A stretch of DNA of 64,000 bases from Bacteroidia bacterium (GTDB lineage: Bacteria; Bacteroidota; Bacteroidia; Chitinophagales; Chitinophagaceae). This document shows positions 52,543 through 61,418 of the stretch, piece after piece. Numbering within the stretch: the first letter of the stretch is position 1; every line of letters begins with the position of its first letter. The position numbers and the translations under genes were made by a program. A model generated the notes under the pieces. It was not told the DNA's origin, did no database searches, and saw only the letters and a list, made by a program, of their open reading frames with translations. The DNA is taken from assembly GCA_030426665.1 (NCBI GenBank), contig JAUHYD010000007.1:124001-188000 (forward strand). The letters run 5' to 3'.

Positions 52543-54060
52543 TTACAATTCCATTTCTCTAATTTGCTCTACAACAGTTGCTCCCTCATCGAGTGCGGCC
52601 AGCATATCAAATACCTTGTCGCTCCAGCCCGAAATAAGAAAGACATCATCTGCCTGTATGCTTATGGGCGTATTTCCATATCCGGCCAGGTCAAAGAGGT
52701 ATAGTTTAGCCCCCGGCGCAACCATCTTATATTTCCGCCATTCCTCTTGCAACCCTGTACCTCCGGCCCTGGCTTCATGAAGCTGACAGTCTGTGAACAA
52801 CATTACTTTGTCCATTACTATTCTCTTTTTACGCAAGTATTCAATTGCCAGGTATCCGTTCGTTGCATATCCCACTTCTCCCTCTCTACGATAAAATTCC
52901 TGCACATTTACCAATATCGAACGAGAGGGCATGTTAATCACTTTCCATTTGCTCCCAAACATACCGGTTATAGCTCTGCTGCATCTTGACTTCAATAACA
53001 TTGCCAATACCAGTCCTATATCGTACAACAGCACTTTGCTTTTTGGCGAAACAGGCTGTTGCATAGAAGCCGAAACATCGCATGCTATCAACACTCGGCT
53101 ATCATCGTTGAAGCCTTTAATGTTGGCTGCACTGGCGGCCAATGCTCGCTCTAATGCGTCAAGGATATATGGCACCGCCTCAGATTGTATCGATTTCACT
53201 TCTCTGAACGCTGCAACAAACCGAAATGGTAACTGACGGCTCCTTGCTACTTCCTCTGCACTTCCGATACGACTATTGACCCTGGTGATGCTATCCCATG
53301 ATACTCCGGCCTGAATAATATTTCTTAGGTTGCGCAGCAATGCCATGTACCCCAGCTTTCCACTATTTATCAGTTCCTCCCACTTTATGCGTACGGCTAT
53401 TGCTCTTTCTTCTTTTGTTTCAAAATTGTTTTGTCCAAGCCCTGACAACTCTGTCTCCCAAGTATATGCAGTTGACAATTTTCCGGCAGCAATCTTATTG
53501 AATACCGCCTGCTGCGCATCATCTTTTGCTTTCGGGTGTACCAGAAACAATGCGTCCTTTAAAGTGACGTCTGTCGCTCGGTTGTACTTTGAGAACTGAT
53601 ATTCGTCAAACCTGTTAAACGCATCGCCAAGGCCTTTCTGCACTTGTTTCGAAAGTCTGCCAAGTTTCTTGGTACCCTCCCGCTTGTTTGCCATTTGGTA
53701 ATATGCCAGCAACTCGGCGATTTCATCAGCTCTTTGAACAACGCTGCCCACTGTTTTCCTGACAATATTAGTTCCCGATGTTTGTTTTGCTAACTCAACA
53801 GAAAGCACCAACGGTATACTCCTCATGTGCATTTCAGAGCGGGCATATACCGCAAGGCGTGCAATAAACTCAGGATTATTCGTTTCCATCAGTTGCCTAA
53901 TCCGGTCAATACGCTCCGGAGATTTTTCATAAAAGTTATCGCTAAGACCCGCTGTAACAACAGCAGCATACAACTCCATTTCAGGGGTCAGTTTAGCGGC
54001 TTTTGCACCTTCATAATTAGTTATGGTTGTTGCGTTCCTTTTTAATAAATTGAATCTCAT
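52543..54060 (-). CDS. rsr: TROVE-domain Ro60-type RNA-binding protein (Rsr)
   Basis: Ring-shaped RNA-binding protein orthologous in architecture to Ro60/Rsr, which binds misfolded RNAs and Y RNAs. The HEAT-like TROVE domain covers about residues 10-310 (LYAAVVTAGLSDNFYEKSPERIDRIRQLMETNNPEFIARLAVYARSEMHMRSIPLVLSVELAK), and a vWA domain follows with MIDAS DVSAS at 328-332 (LIACDVSASMQQP). At 505 residues it is normal. It leads the unit rsr-Y RNAs-rtcB and is divergent from a WYL regulator. Two CGCAA dyads lie upstream, so induced expression is likely. Confidence 0.93.
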   Translation of the reverse strand: MRFNLLKRNATTITNYEGAKAAKLTPEMELYAAVVTAGLSDNFYEKSPERIDRIRQLMETNNPEFIARLAVYARSEMHMRSIPLVLSVELAKQTSGTNIVRKTVGSVVQRADEIAELLAYYQMANKREGTKKLGRLSKQVQKGLGDAFNRFDEYQFSKYNRATDVTLKDALFLVHPKAKDDAQQAVFNKIAAGKLSTAYTWETELSGLGQNNFETKEERAIAVRIKWEELINSGKLGYMALLRNLRNIIQAGVSWDSITRVNSRIGSAEEVARSRQLPFRFVAAFREVKSIQSEAVPYILDALERALAASAANIKGFNDDSRVLIACDVSASMQQPVSPKSKVLLYDIGLVLAMLLKSRCSRAITGMFGSKWKVINMPSRSILVNVQEFYRREGEVGYATNGYLAIEYLRKKRIVMDKVMLFTDCQLHEARAGGTGLQEEWRKYKMVAPGAKLYLFDLAGYGNTPISIQADDVFLISGWSDKVFDMLAALDEGATVVEQIREMEL

Positions 54061-54111
54061 GTCGTACTGTTTTTATTGTTTCCCTTGATGATGATGCAAA
54101 GCTCCTACAGC

Positions 54112-54134
54112 ACTGCGCAACACAATTGCGCAGT
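54112..54134. promoter_or_regulatory. Operator-like dyad proximal to rsr
   Basis: Perfect inverted repeat ACTGCGCAA-CACAA-TTGCGCAGT, 52 bases from the rsr start. It matches the second dyad at 54233-54255. Confidence 0.72.
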
Positions 54135-54232
54135 AAAATATTTTTTCAAATAATTTTATTTACATTTCATATAGCGTTATTTATCAACAAATTACAAAGC
54201 GGCATTTTCAAAAAAAATTTCATCGAAAACCA

Positions 54233-54255
54233 ACTACGCAAATACATTGCGCAGA
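54233..54255. promoter_or_regulatory. Operator-like dyad proximal to the WYL gene
   Basis: ACTACGCAA-ATACA-TTGCGCAGA, the same 9-5-9 layout as the 54112 site with two stem positions changed, 40 bases before the WYL gene ATG. Together they are candidate sites for the WYL regulator. Confidence 0.7.
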
Positions 54256-54295
54256 TGAGCATTTCCTTTACCTTTATAATTCAAACAATTAAAGT

Positions 54296-55369
54296 ATGTC
54301 GCTGAATAAACTTGCCCTTATCCGATACAAAGTCATAGACACATGCCTGCAAAACAGACGCAGAAAATGGACACTTGAAGGTCTGGTAGATGCATGCTCT
54401 TATGCACTGGAAGAGTATGAAGGAATAAAAAAAGGTGTCAGCAAGCGAACGGTACAGCTGGACATACAGAATATGCGTAGCGACAAACTAGGCTATAACG
54501 CGCCAATAATCGTACAGGACAAACGTTACTATACCTATGAAGACAAGAACTATAGCATAACTAACATTCCGCTTACCGGACAAGATATGAAGACACTGGG
54601 AGAGGTAGTGGAGGTACTTAAGCAATTTAAAGGTTTTGACTATTTCCAAGAGCTAACTATGATGGTCAGTAAACTGGAAGATAAAATACACAGGCAGCAA
54701 AATAAAGGGCGCTCCTACATCAACTTCGAGAAAAACGATCTTTTAAAAGGATTGGAGTACATAACGCCGATACATAAGGCTATTGCGAACAAACAAGTGT
54801 TATCAATCAACTACCAATCATTTAAAGCCCGGTCTCCATCACCAATTACGTTCCACCCCTATCTACTCAAAGAGTACCGTAACAGATGGTTTGTTCTGGG
54901 CAATAAAGCTAAGCGGACGAAGTTTGAAATTATTACAATTGCGTTAGACAGGATAGCCGGTATTGAAGAAATGCCAATTGAAGACTACCATGAGAATACA
55001 GAAATAGACCTTGACACCTATTATGATGACGCTCTTGGCGTCACGAAAAATCCTGGACAGAGACCAACGAATGTAGTTTTCAAAATGGATCACTCTATGG
55101 CCCCCTATATACTTACAAAGCCCATCCATTCTTCACAGGTTCTACTAAGGAGTGATGAAGAAGGAGTGCTCTTCAGTATAAAGGTTATCTGGAATTTTGA
55201 ACTGGAACGGGAATTAATGGGATTTGCAGAAGCAATAACTGTGCTTGCTCCAAGGAACCTGGTAAAAAGGCTTAAGCATAAAATTGTTCAAATGTATTGG
55301 AAGTATGAGTCGCCTGAAGCAAAGGATAACAACAAGGCCGCATTACAAAACCGCAATGGTCAAGGTTAG
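54296..55369 (+). CDS. WYL-domain transcriptional regulator
   Basis: A 357-residue regulator: N-terminal winged-helix/HTH region (KWTLEGLVDACSYALEEYEGIKKGVSKRTVQLDIQNMRSDKLGY), then the WYL domain (PYLLKEYRNRWFVLGNKAKRTKFEIITIALDRIAGIE), and a WCX-like C-terminal domain. WYL domains sense nucleic acids or nucleotide ligands. It is divergent from the rsr-Y RNA-rtcB unit, with two dyads in between, suggesting it controls that unit and itself. In enterobacteria the equivalent control is by the sigma-54 activator RtcR, so the regulator type here differs. Confidence 0.92.
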   Translation: MSLNKLALIRYKVIDTCLQNRRRKWTLEGLVDACSYALEEYEGIKKGVSKRTVQLDIQNMRSDKLGYNAPIIVQDKRYYTYEDKNYSITNIPLTGQDMKTLGEVVEVLKQFKGFDYFQELTMMVSKLEDKIHRQQNKGRSYINFEKNDLLKGLEYITPIHKAIANKQVLSINYQSFKARSPSPITFHPYLLKEYRNRWFVLGNKAKRTKFEIITIALDRIAGIEEMPIEDYHENTEIDLDTYYDDALGVTKNPGQRPTNVVFKMDHSMAPYILTKPIHSSQVLLRSDEEGVLFSIKVIWNFELERELMGFAEAITVLAPRNLVKRLKHKIVQMYWKYESPEAKDNNKAALQNRNGQG

Positions 55370-55409
55370 TATATAATTCGGTATTTTCGCAACCACTTTT
55401 TCTATACAA

Positions 55410-56540
55410 ATGCAATTCGATATACAAGCCACCGACGATAAGTCTTCTGCCCGTGCAGGTACACTGTCAACCGGACACGGTGATATACAAACACCTATTT
55501 TTATGCCGGTAGGCACTGTGGGTAGTGTAAAAGGTGTCACTCAGCAACAATTGAAAGAGCAGGTAAATGCTCAGATAATCCTCGGCAATACTTACCACCT
55601 GTACCTTCGTCCCGGAACAGACATCATAGAGCAGGCGGGTGGCTTGCATCAGTTCATTGGTTGGGACAGACCTATACTCACCGATAGTGGTGGCTATCAG
55701 GTGTTTTCTCTGGCTGCTAATAGAAAGATTAAGGAAGAAGGAGTTGTTTTTCAATCGCATATAGATGGTTCCCGACATTTGTTTACGCCCGAAAATGTCA
55801 TTGACACGCAACGTAGTATTGGCGCAGACATTATTATGGCATTTGATGAATGTCCGCCCTACCCTTCTGAATATGCGTACGCCAAAACATCAATGGAGTT
55901 GACGCACCGTTGGTTAGCCAGATGTGTGCAGCAAATGAGCAACACAGAACCTAAGTATGGATACGAACAATCTTTGTTCCCCATCATTCAGGGCAGCACT
56001 TATAAAGACTTACGCAAAGCATCGGCACAGTTTGTTGCAGATATGGACTGCGATGGCAACGCCATCGGTGGTTTGTCAGTGGGAGAGCCGGAGGAGATGA
56101 TGTACGAAATGTGTGCGCTATGCTGTGAGAACCTCCCTATAGACAAACCCCGCTATCTGATGGGCGTAGGTACGCCCTGGAATATCCTGGAAAATATTGC
56201 CCTTGGCATAGACATGTTTGACTGCGTTATGCCTACGAGAAACGGCAGAAACGGCATGCTGTTTACCTGGAATGGTGTAATAAACATTAAGAATAAAAAA
56301 TGGGCCACAGACTTCTCACCAATAGATAGTGAACTTAATTGCTTAACCAGCCAACACTACTCTAAAGCCTATCTCCGACACCTTTTCGCAGGGCATGAGC
56401 TATTGGGCCTTACCATTGCCAGCATACACAATCTGACGTTCTACCTTGACCTTGTAAATGTGGCAAGACAACATATTGTTGCAGGAGACTTCTCATCGTG
56501 GAAGACCGAAATGATACCTATCCTAAAAAACAGACTATAG
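55410..56540 (+). CDS. tgt: tRNA-guanine transglycosylase (queuine tRNA-ribosyltransferase)
   Basis: Exchanges G34 in GUN-anticodon tRNAs for preQ1 on the path to queuosine. Motifs: MPVGTVGSVKGVT, ILGNTYHLYLRPG, LTDSGGYQVFSL (nucleophile region), GGLSVGEPEEMM, YLMGVG and MFDCVMPTRNGRNG. 376 residues is standard. The C-terminal zinc-ligand pattern of bacterial Tgt (CxCxxC) is not obvious here and is replaced by LNCLTSQHYSKAYLRHLF, with a retained His in SQHYSKAYLRHLF. Gene start at 55410 is clean. It is downstream of the WYL gene but probably separate. Confidence 0.95.
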   Translation: MQFDIQATDDKSSARAGTLSTGHGDIQTPIFMPVGTVGSVKGVTQQQLKEQVNAQIILGNTYHLYLRPGTDIIEQAGGLHQFIGWDRPILTDSGGYQVFSLAANRKIKEEGVVFQSHIDGSRHLFTPENVIDTQRSIGADIIMAFDECPPYPSEYAYAKTSMELTHRWLARCVQQMSNTEPKYGYEQSLFPIIQGSTYKDLRKASAQFVADMDCDGNAIGGLSVGEPEEMMYEMCALCCENLPIDKPRYLMGVGTPWNILENIALGIDMFDCVMPTRNGRNGMLFTWNGVINIKNKKWATDFSPIDSELNCLTSQHYSKAYLRHLFAGHELLGLTIASIHNLTFYLDLVNVARQHIVAGDFSSWKTEMIPILKNRL

Positions 56541-56576
56541 TAGAATTGCGGCAACGGCACAATTCTGAAAATGAAC

Positions 56577-56620
56577 AACGCCACCCGACCTGCTGCAATT
56601 GCAAGTAATCGAGTGGCGTT
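56577..56620. terminator. Bidirectional terminator between tgt and sdhB
   Basis: AACGCCACCCGA (56577-56588) pairs with TCGAGTGGCGTT (56609-56620) with one mismatch. Confidence 0.75.
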
Positions 56621-56645
56621 TATAAATAAATTTCAATATTGCTAA

Positions 56646-57416
56646 CTACCCTTCTGCGCTTCCTGAGAATACCGCGCTTACGTACTCTCTGTTAAGGCGT
56701 GCTATGTTTTCAAGCGATATACCTTTAGGACATTCCGCCTCGCATGCACCGATGTTGGTGCAACTACCAAACCCTTCTGTATCCATCTGCTTCACCATAT
56801 CCACTGCCCTGTTTTTGCGCTCAGGATCGCCCTGTGGCAACAATGCCAAATGCGACACCTTTGCAGACACAAACAACATTGCAGAAGTGTTTGGACATGC
56901 AGCAACACAAGCACCGCAACCAATACAAGAAGCCGCAGCAAAAGCTTCGTCAGCTTTTTGCTTTTCTATTGGCAATGAATTGGCGTCCTGCGCATTGCCG
57001 GTATTTACCGATACGTAACCACCGGCTGCAATAATTCGGTCAAATCCGGTACGGTCTACCACCAAATCACGAATTACAGGGAATGAGTCTGCACGCCAAG
57101 GCTCTACAACAATTGTGTCACCGTCTTTGTACTCACGCATGTGCAACTGACAAGTAGTAGTCTGCTCCCACGGACCATGGGCGCGACCATTAATATACAT
57201 ACTGCACATACCACAAATACCCTCACGGCAGTCATGGTCGAAAGCAATAGGATCCTTCCCATCTGCCACCAGCTGCTCGTTAAGCACATCAAACATCTCC
57301 AGAAAAGACATCTCTGAAGAAATATCCTTTACCTGAAAAGTCTCAAAATGACCTTTCATTTTATTGTTTCTCTGCCGCCACACTTTAAGTGTGAGATTCA
57401 TATTGTAGTGCTGCAT
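56646..57416 (-). CDS. sdhB: Succinate dehydrogenase/fumarate reductase iron-sulfur subunit
   Basis: Carries electrons from the flavoprotein to the membrane quinone site. Cluster motifs: CREGICGMC ([2Fe-2S]), [12 protein letters not shown] ([4Fe-4S]) and [12 protein letters not shown] ([3Fe-4S]), with a terminal [15 protein letters not shown]. Length 256. A shorter start ([10 protein letters not shown]) is possible. It is the third gene of an sdhC-sdhA-sdhB run but is separated from sdhA by an inserted four-helix-bundle gene. Fumarate reduction versus succinate oxidation cannot be told from this subunit. Confidence 0.97.
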   Translation of the reverse strand: MQHYNMNLTLKVWRQRNNKMKGHFETFQVKDISSEMSFLEMFDVLNEQLVADGKDPIAFDHDCREGICGMCSMYINGRAHGPWEQTTTCQLHMREYKDGDTIVVEPWRADSFPVIRDLVVDRTGFDRIIAAGGYVSVNTGNAQDANSLPIEKQKADEAFAAASCIGCGACVAACPNTSAMLFVSAKVSHLALLPQGDPERKNRAVDMVKQMDTEGFGSCTNIGACEAECPKGISLENIARLNREYVSAVFSGSAEG

Positions 57417-57421
57417 ATCTT

Positions 57422-57488
57422 GTTAATTTGCCAATTTTGCAATGGGACAATGGGACAATTTGATAATTTGTCAATTGTTCAATTGGTG
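57422..57488. repeat. AATTTG-type short repeats left of the S23-type gene
   Basis: Degenerate tandem units of the forms GGGACAAT and TGTCAATTG, resembling 7707-7770. They lie between sdhB and the four-helix-bundle gene. Confidence 0.55.
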
Positions 57489-57577
57489 TTATTTTTTTTA
57501 ATATTCTCTTAAGTAATATCCTTTTTTTAAAATCCAAGTCAAAAATCACAAAACAATCATTCTATCTGCGCTATTTG

Positions 57578-57922
57578 TCAAATCACCCTCGTCTTGCTCG
57601 TTGCGATTATTTTTGTAACAATCTTTTCTATTTCAAACAATTGTATTTTCAATTTTTCACATCCCGGATATTCCTCCGAATTTTCGCACAGTACTAACCA
57701 ATACTTCGTTTCCTCAATCTCTTTTGCAGCAACTTTAAACTTATGTATGAAGTCGTTCTTGCTCTCTGCATTTTGCGCTTCATGAACATTTGCCCCAATA
57801 GACGTCCCACTCTTCATTAACTGATTAGCGATAACATATTTTCGCTTCCCTTCCAGCAATTCTACATACTTTATAACTTCAAGAGAAAACTCAATTGTCT
57901 TCCTAAGAATAACGTTGTCCAT
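57578..57922 (-). CDS. Four-helix-bundle protein (23S rRNA intervening-sequence type)
   Basis: A 114-residue protein of the S23/avd-like four-helix-bundle family, found as 23S rRNA intervening-sequence ORFs and as stand-alone genes. Characteristic segments are SLEVIKYVELLEGKRKYVIANQLMKSGTSIGANVHEAQNAESKNDFIHKFKVAAKEIEETKYWLVL. It lies inside the sdh operon between sdhA and sdhB, flanked by AATTTG-type repeats, so it looks inserted. It is on the same strand as the operon, so sdhB can still be transcribed. Function unknown. Confidence 0.88.
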   Translation of the reverse strand: MDNVILRKTIEFSLEVIKYVELLEGKRKYVIANQLMKSGTSIGANVHEAQNAESKNDFIHKFKVAAKEIEETKYWLVLCENSEEYPGCEKLKIQLFEIEKIVTKIIATSKTRVI

Positions 57923-57950
57923 TACAAAATATATTCAATCACCTTCCCAC

Positions 57951-57985
57951 TCAATTATCGAATTACCAAATTGTCAAATTGCTAC
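57951..57985. repeat. AATTTG-type short repeats right of the S23-type gene
   Basis: TCAATTATCGAATTACC and AAATTGTCAAATTG-like units between the four-helix-bundle gene and sdhA; related to 57422-57488 and 7707-7770. Confidence 0.5.
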
Positions 57986-57986
57986 A

Positions 57987-59963
57987 TTATTTATAACTTC
58001 TCTGTGTAGGATGAACGACCTCATATTCCAGCGGCTCCTTATGCAGTTCGAAATTACTATCGCCCTTATATTCCCAAGCTGCTACATACATAAACTCATC
58101 GTCATTACGCTTTGCTTCTCCTTCTTCTGTCTGCGACTCTTCACGGAAGTGACCACCACAACTCTCGTTACGGTTCAGCGCATCCATACACATCAACTCT
58201 CCTAACTCCAGGAAGTCTGCTACCCTGCCCGCTTTGTCTAACTCCGGATTGTATTCATTAATTTCTCCAGGGATACGGACATTTGCCCAAAACTCTTTCC
58301 TTAAAGCTTGAATCTCAGTAATTGCCTCTTTTAACCCTTTTTCGTTCCTTGCCATACCGCACTTCTCCCACATGATTTTACCCAAACGCTTATGGAAGCT
58401 CTCTACACTTTCCTTACCCTTTATGTTCATCATACGCTCTATCCTGTCTCTTACAGCTTTTTCAGCAGCTACAAACTCTGGATGATCGGTAGGTATTGAT
58501 TTCGTACGAATGTCGTCGGCCAGGTTGTTTCCCAATGTGTAAGGAATCACAAAGTATCCATCTGCCAATCCTTGCATCAATGCAGATGCTCCTAAGCGGT
58601 TAGCACCATGGTCACTGAAGTTAGCCTCTCCGAGTGCATACAAATTCGGAACGGTAGTCATCAACTCATAATCAACCCAAAGGCCACCCATAGTATAGTG
58701 AACTGCGGGATATATACGCATTGGCACTTCGTACGGGTTTTCACCTGTAATCTTTGCATACATATCAAACAGATTGCCGTATTTAGCTTTTACAACTTCT
58801 TTACCAAGAGCAATAATCGAAGCCTTATCTAAATCAGGTGTACCCTGCTTATTTGCTTCTACTTTTCCGTAACGCTCTATTGCTGATGCAAAATCCAGGA
58901 ACACCGCCATCTTAGACGACCCTACTCCATATCCGGCATCGCAACGCTCTTTTGCCGCACGGCTGGCAACGTCACGTGGTACCAGGTTACCAAATGCAGG
59001 ATATCTACGTTCCAGATAATAATCTCTTTCTTCTTCAGGAATATCAATAGCCTTACGGGTATCTCCCTGTTTCTTCGGCACCCATATACGTCCGTCGTTT
59101 CTCAGCGACTCTGACATCAGCGTGAGCTTTGACTGGTGGTCGCCACTTACGGGAATACATGTCGGGTGAATCTGAGTAAAACATGGGTTACCGAAATTGG
59201 CTCCGGCTTTATGTGCCTTCCAAGCTGCAGTCACATTGCTACCCATGGCGTTTGTTGACAGATAGAAGACGTTTCCGTATCCACCGGTACACAATAACAC
59301 CGCATGACCAAAGTGACGCTCCAACTCTCCTGACACCAAATCACGGGCAATGATACCTCGTGCTTTGCCATCTATCTTCACGACCTCGAGCATTTCATGA
59401 CGTGAGTACATTGTGACGTTACCCAAAGCCACCTGACGCTCCAATGCCTGATAAGCACCTATCAGCAATTGCTGGCCAGTCTGACCTGCCGCATAAAAAG
59501 TACGCTGTACCTGCACCCCCCCAAATGAACGGTTGCTTAATAATCCTCCATACTCTCTGGCGAACGGAACACCCTGCGCTACACACTGGTCAATAATATT
59601 GGCACTTACCTCGGCGAGCCTGTATACATTCCCCTCACGAGAGCGATAGTCACCCCCCTTAACGGTATCGTAAAACAAACGGTAAGTACTGTCACCGTCG
59701 TTCTGATAATTTTTGGCAGCATTAATACCACCCTGCGCAGCGATAGAGTGCGCACGACGGGGACTATCCTGAAAACAAAATGCTTTGACTTTATAGCCCA
59801 TTTCGCCGAGTGATGCAGCTGCTGATGCGCCGGCAAGTCCGGTACCTACAACTATTATTTCCAGATGACGTTTGTTAGCAGGATTTACCAGCTTACACGT
59901 AGACTTATATGTCGTCCATTTAGCGTCTAACGGTCCGGTAGGTATCTTAGAATTTAGTGCCAT
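57987..59963 (-). CDS. sdhA: Succinate dehydrogenase/fumarate reductase flavoprotein subunit
   Basis: FAD-carrying catalytic subunit. It has [19 protein letters not shown] (dinucleotide fold), [15 protein letters not shown], where the His is the covalent FAD position, HPTCIP and [42 protein letters not shown]. 658 residues fits the Bacteroidota type. It follows sdhC (76-bp gap) and precedes the four-helix-bundle insertion. With SdhC and SdhB it forms a succinate:quinone oxidoreductase. Confidence 0.98.
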   Translation of the reverse strand: MALNSKIPTGPLDAKWTTYKSTCKLVNPANKRHLEIIVVGTGLAGASAAASLGEMGYKVKAFCFQDSPRRAHSIAAQGGINAAKNYQNDGDSTYRLFYDTVKGGDYRSREGNVYRLAEVSANIIDQCVAQGVPFAREYGGLLSNRSFGGVQVQRTFYAAGQTGQQLLIGAYQALERQVALGNVTMYSRHEMLEVVKIDGKARGIIARDLVSGELERHFGHAVLLCTGGYGNVFYLSTNAMGSNVTAAWKAHKAGANFGNPCFTQIHPTCIPVSGDHQSKLTLMSESLRNDGRIWVPKKQGDTRKAIDIPEEERDYYLERRYPAFGNLVPRDVASRAAKERCDAGYGVGSSKMAVFLDFASAIERYGKVEANKQGTPDLDKASIIALGKEVVKAKYGNLFDMYAKITGENPYEVPMRIYPAVHYTMGGLWVDYELMTTVPNLYALGEANFSDHGANRLGASALMQGLADGYFVIPYTLGNNLADDIRTKSIPTDHPEFVAAEKAVRDRIERMMNIKGKESVESFHKRLGKIMWEKCGMARNEKGLKEAITEIQALRKEFWANVRIPGEINEYNPELDKAGRVADFLELGELMCMDALNRNESCGGHFREESQTEEGEAKRNDDEFMYVAAWEYKGDSNFELHKEPLEYEVVHPTQRSYK

Positions 59964-60039
59964 ATTATTATTTATTCAAAATATCAATGTAAAAGTATAA
60001 AGTAGGGCAAATGTGCCAACCTTTCAAAGAATGAACGGC

Positions 60040-60723
60040 CTATTGACTACAACAGCTGCCAATCAGGTACAGGTATATCGGCATGCTTGCAAAAATCAAA
60101 GGAACAAGAATCGCAAATGCTACTCCAAATGATTTGATCATCCCTTTGTACTTGTGTGTTGCCAAACCGAAAGTTTGAAAACTGCTTGATACGCCATGCA
60201 TTAAGTGCCACGCCAAAGAAAAGCAACCCAACACATAAACTACTACTACCCACATCTGGCTAAAGACAATCAACATTTTATCGTACAAGTCTCTTTCTCT
60301 CCAGCCGGAATCGAAAGCCTGACCATAACGGTTAGGCGCCCAGAAATGATACAAGTGAAGTATCAGGAACATTAGAATAAGTGTCCCCAACAACCCCATT
60401 GAACGGCTGTACCATTTACTTGTTTTGTTGCCTGCGCTCACCTCGTAACGCACTTTTCTACGCTTAGCGTTTTGACTCCAGAGCATCAATCCCTGAACAA
60501 TGTGAAGTATCAAACCGGCAAAAAGGCCGATTTCTAATATTCTGACAGCAACATTACCCCCCATGAATGCAGCGGCTTCGGTGAAATGCTCTCCATTATC
60601 CGGCCAGAAAATCATTGCGTTCACGTAACAATGCACCACCAGAAACAGTACGAGGAACAACCCTGTTCCACCTACCAAAATCTTCTTACCTATAGACGTG
60701 CTGAAATAGTTTTTCCAGTTCAT
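60040..60723 (-). CDS. sdhC: Succinate dehydrogenase cytochrome b subunit
   Basis: Di-haem b-type membrane anchor of 227 residues. Five hydrophobic segments are visible. Histidines suited to haem binding are in LFLVVHCYVNAM, LILHIVQGLML, LILHLYHFW and SLAWHLMHGVSSSFQTFG. The family begins GKKILVGGTGLFLVLFLVVH. It leads the sdhCAB unit and is preceded by a TATCTTTG element on the minus strand (60768-60775). Confidence 0.95.
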   Translation of the reverse strand: MNWKNYFSTSIGKKILVGGTGLFLVLFLVVHCYVNAMIFWPDNGEHFTEAAAFMGGNVAVRILEIGLFAGLILHIVQGLMLWSQNAKRRKVRYEVSAGNKTSKWYSRSMGLLGTLILMFLILHLYHFWAPNRYGQAFDSGWRERDLYDKMLIVFSQMWVVVVYVLGCFSLAWHLMHGVSSSFQTFGLATHKYKGMIKSFGVAFAILVPLIFASMPIYLYLIGSCCSQ

Positions 60724-60767
60724 TTTTTCCGGATGTATTTAGTGTGTATTTTGAGAATTTGACGCTA

Positions 60768-60798
60768 CAAAGATAATACGCAGATTATTAAAAGCCAA
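60768..60798 (-). promoter_or_regulatory. Promoter of the sdh operon
   Basis: On the minus strand TATCTTTG (60768-60775) matches the -7 element. A TTG at 60796-60798 is 20 bases upstream. Confidence 0.6.
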
Positions 60799-61004
60799 TT
60801 AAATGCTTTTTAGTCGTCGCTTTATGCATACATATTATTTTTATAAAACAAAAATTCAAAGGAATTATTGACAGCCAAATTGCAATAAACGTTGATAATC
60901 AATGAAAGTTCCGATTAGCAATCACAAAAAACATAGGCACAGCACCTAAACATGATCGAACATAAAATACTATTATTGAAGACACAGCAAACAGTATATG
61001 GCAC

Positions 61005-61267
61005 ATGTTCTCTGTTTTTCCATCGGCATATAGACATTATATAATATACGGGTTGTCATTGGCAGCGCTGTTAGTATTGATGAAATGGCTGCAAAAAAGC
61101 TCTTAATCATAGATCGTGGTACCGATGTTTACGTGGGTGTCATTGCCGTGAATTTCACCTCGCTCGGAATATGGTTAGCACTCAGGCTTTCGAAACCAAA
61201 AAACAAGATTGTCTTCGTTGAAAAAGAAAGAATAGTTAGTACTCCGGCAACTAATCCTTTTCAATAA
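61005..61267 (+). pseudogene. Frameshifted, truncated LuxR-type membrane regulator N-terminus
   Basis: Frame 1 from ATG 61005 encodes AYRHYIIYGLSLAALLVLMKWLQ and stops soon after. A second frame continues KLLIIDRGTDVYVGVIAVNF, a second membrane helix (TSLGIWLALRLS) and KPKNKIVFVEKERIV. Joined by restoring one A at the A6 run (61093-61098), they read as the two-helix N-terminus of a Chitinophagaceae-type LuxR regulator. The HTH that should follow is missing: the frame ends at 61265-61267. This is consistent with a decayed gene. Confidence 0.65.
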
Positions 61268-61363
61268 ACAGCTGCGACCAATTCACAATAAACCAAAAAC
61301 AATTTTGGCAGCCTAATAATCAACCGGTAATAAAACCCGATACAAAACGACTTAACAAAAGAT

Positions 61364-61393
61364 AAGGGTTGTACAAATTACTGTACAACCCTT
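61364..61393. terminator. Terminator-like hairpin downstream of purC
   Basis: A 12-bp perfect stem AAGGGTTGTACA/TGTACAACCCTT with a six-base loop, flanked by A/T-rich sequence. Confidence 0.75.
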
Positions 61394-61418
61394 AATTAAT
61401 TACATAGACAATAATACC

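Noticed and set aside
52356-52562. 68-codon plus-strand frame opposite RNA A and the TROVE gene end
   Set aside because: It is antisense to RNA A and overlaps the end of the TROVE gene; no protein-like features.
61090-61100. Programmed -1 frameshift at AAAAAAG
   Set aside because: The codon phase does not match the usual A AAA AAG slippery arrangement, and the downstream DNA-binding domain is missing.
61085-61267. A separate 60-residue gene
   Set aside because: Its sequence continues the membrane protein started in the previous frame at 61005; it is part of the same decayed gene.
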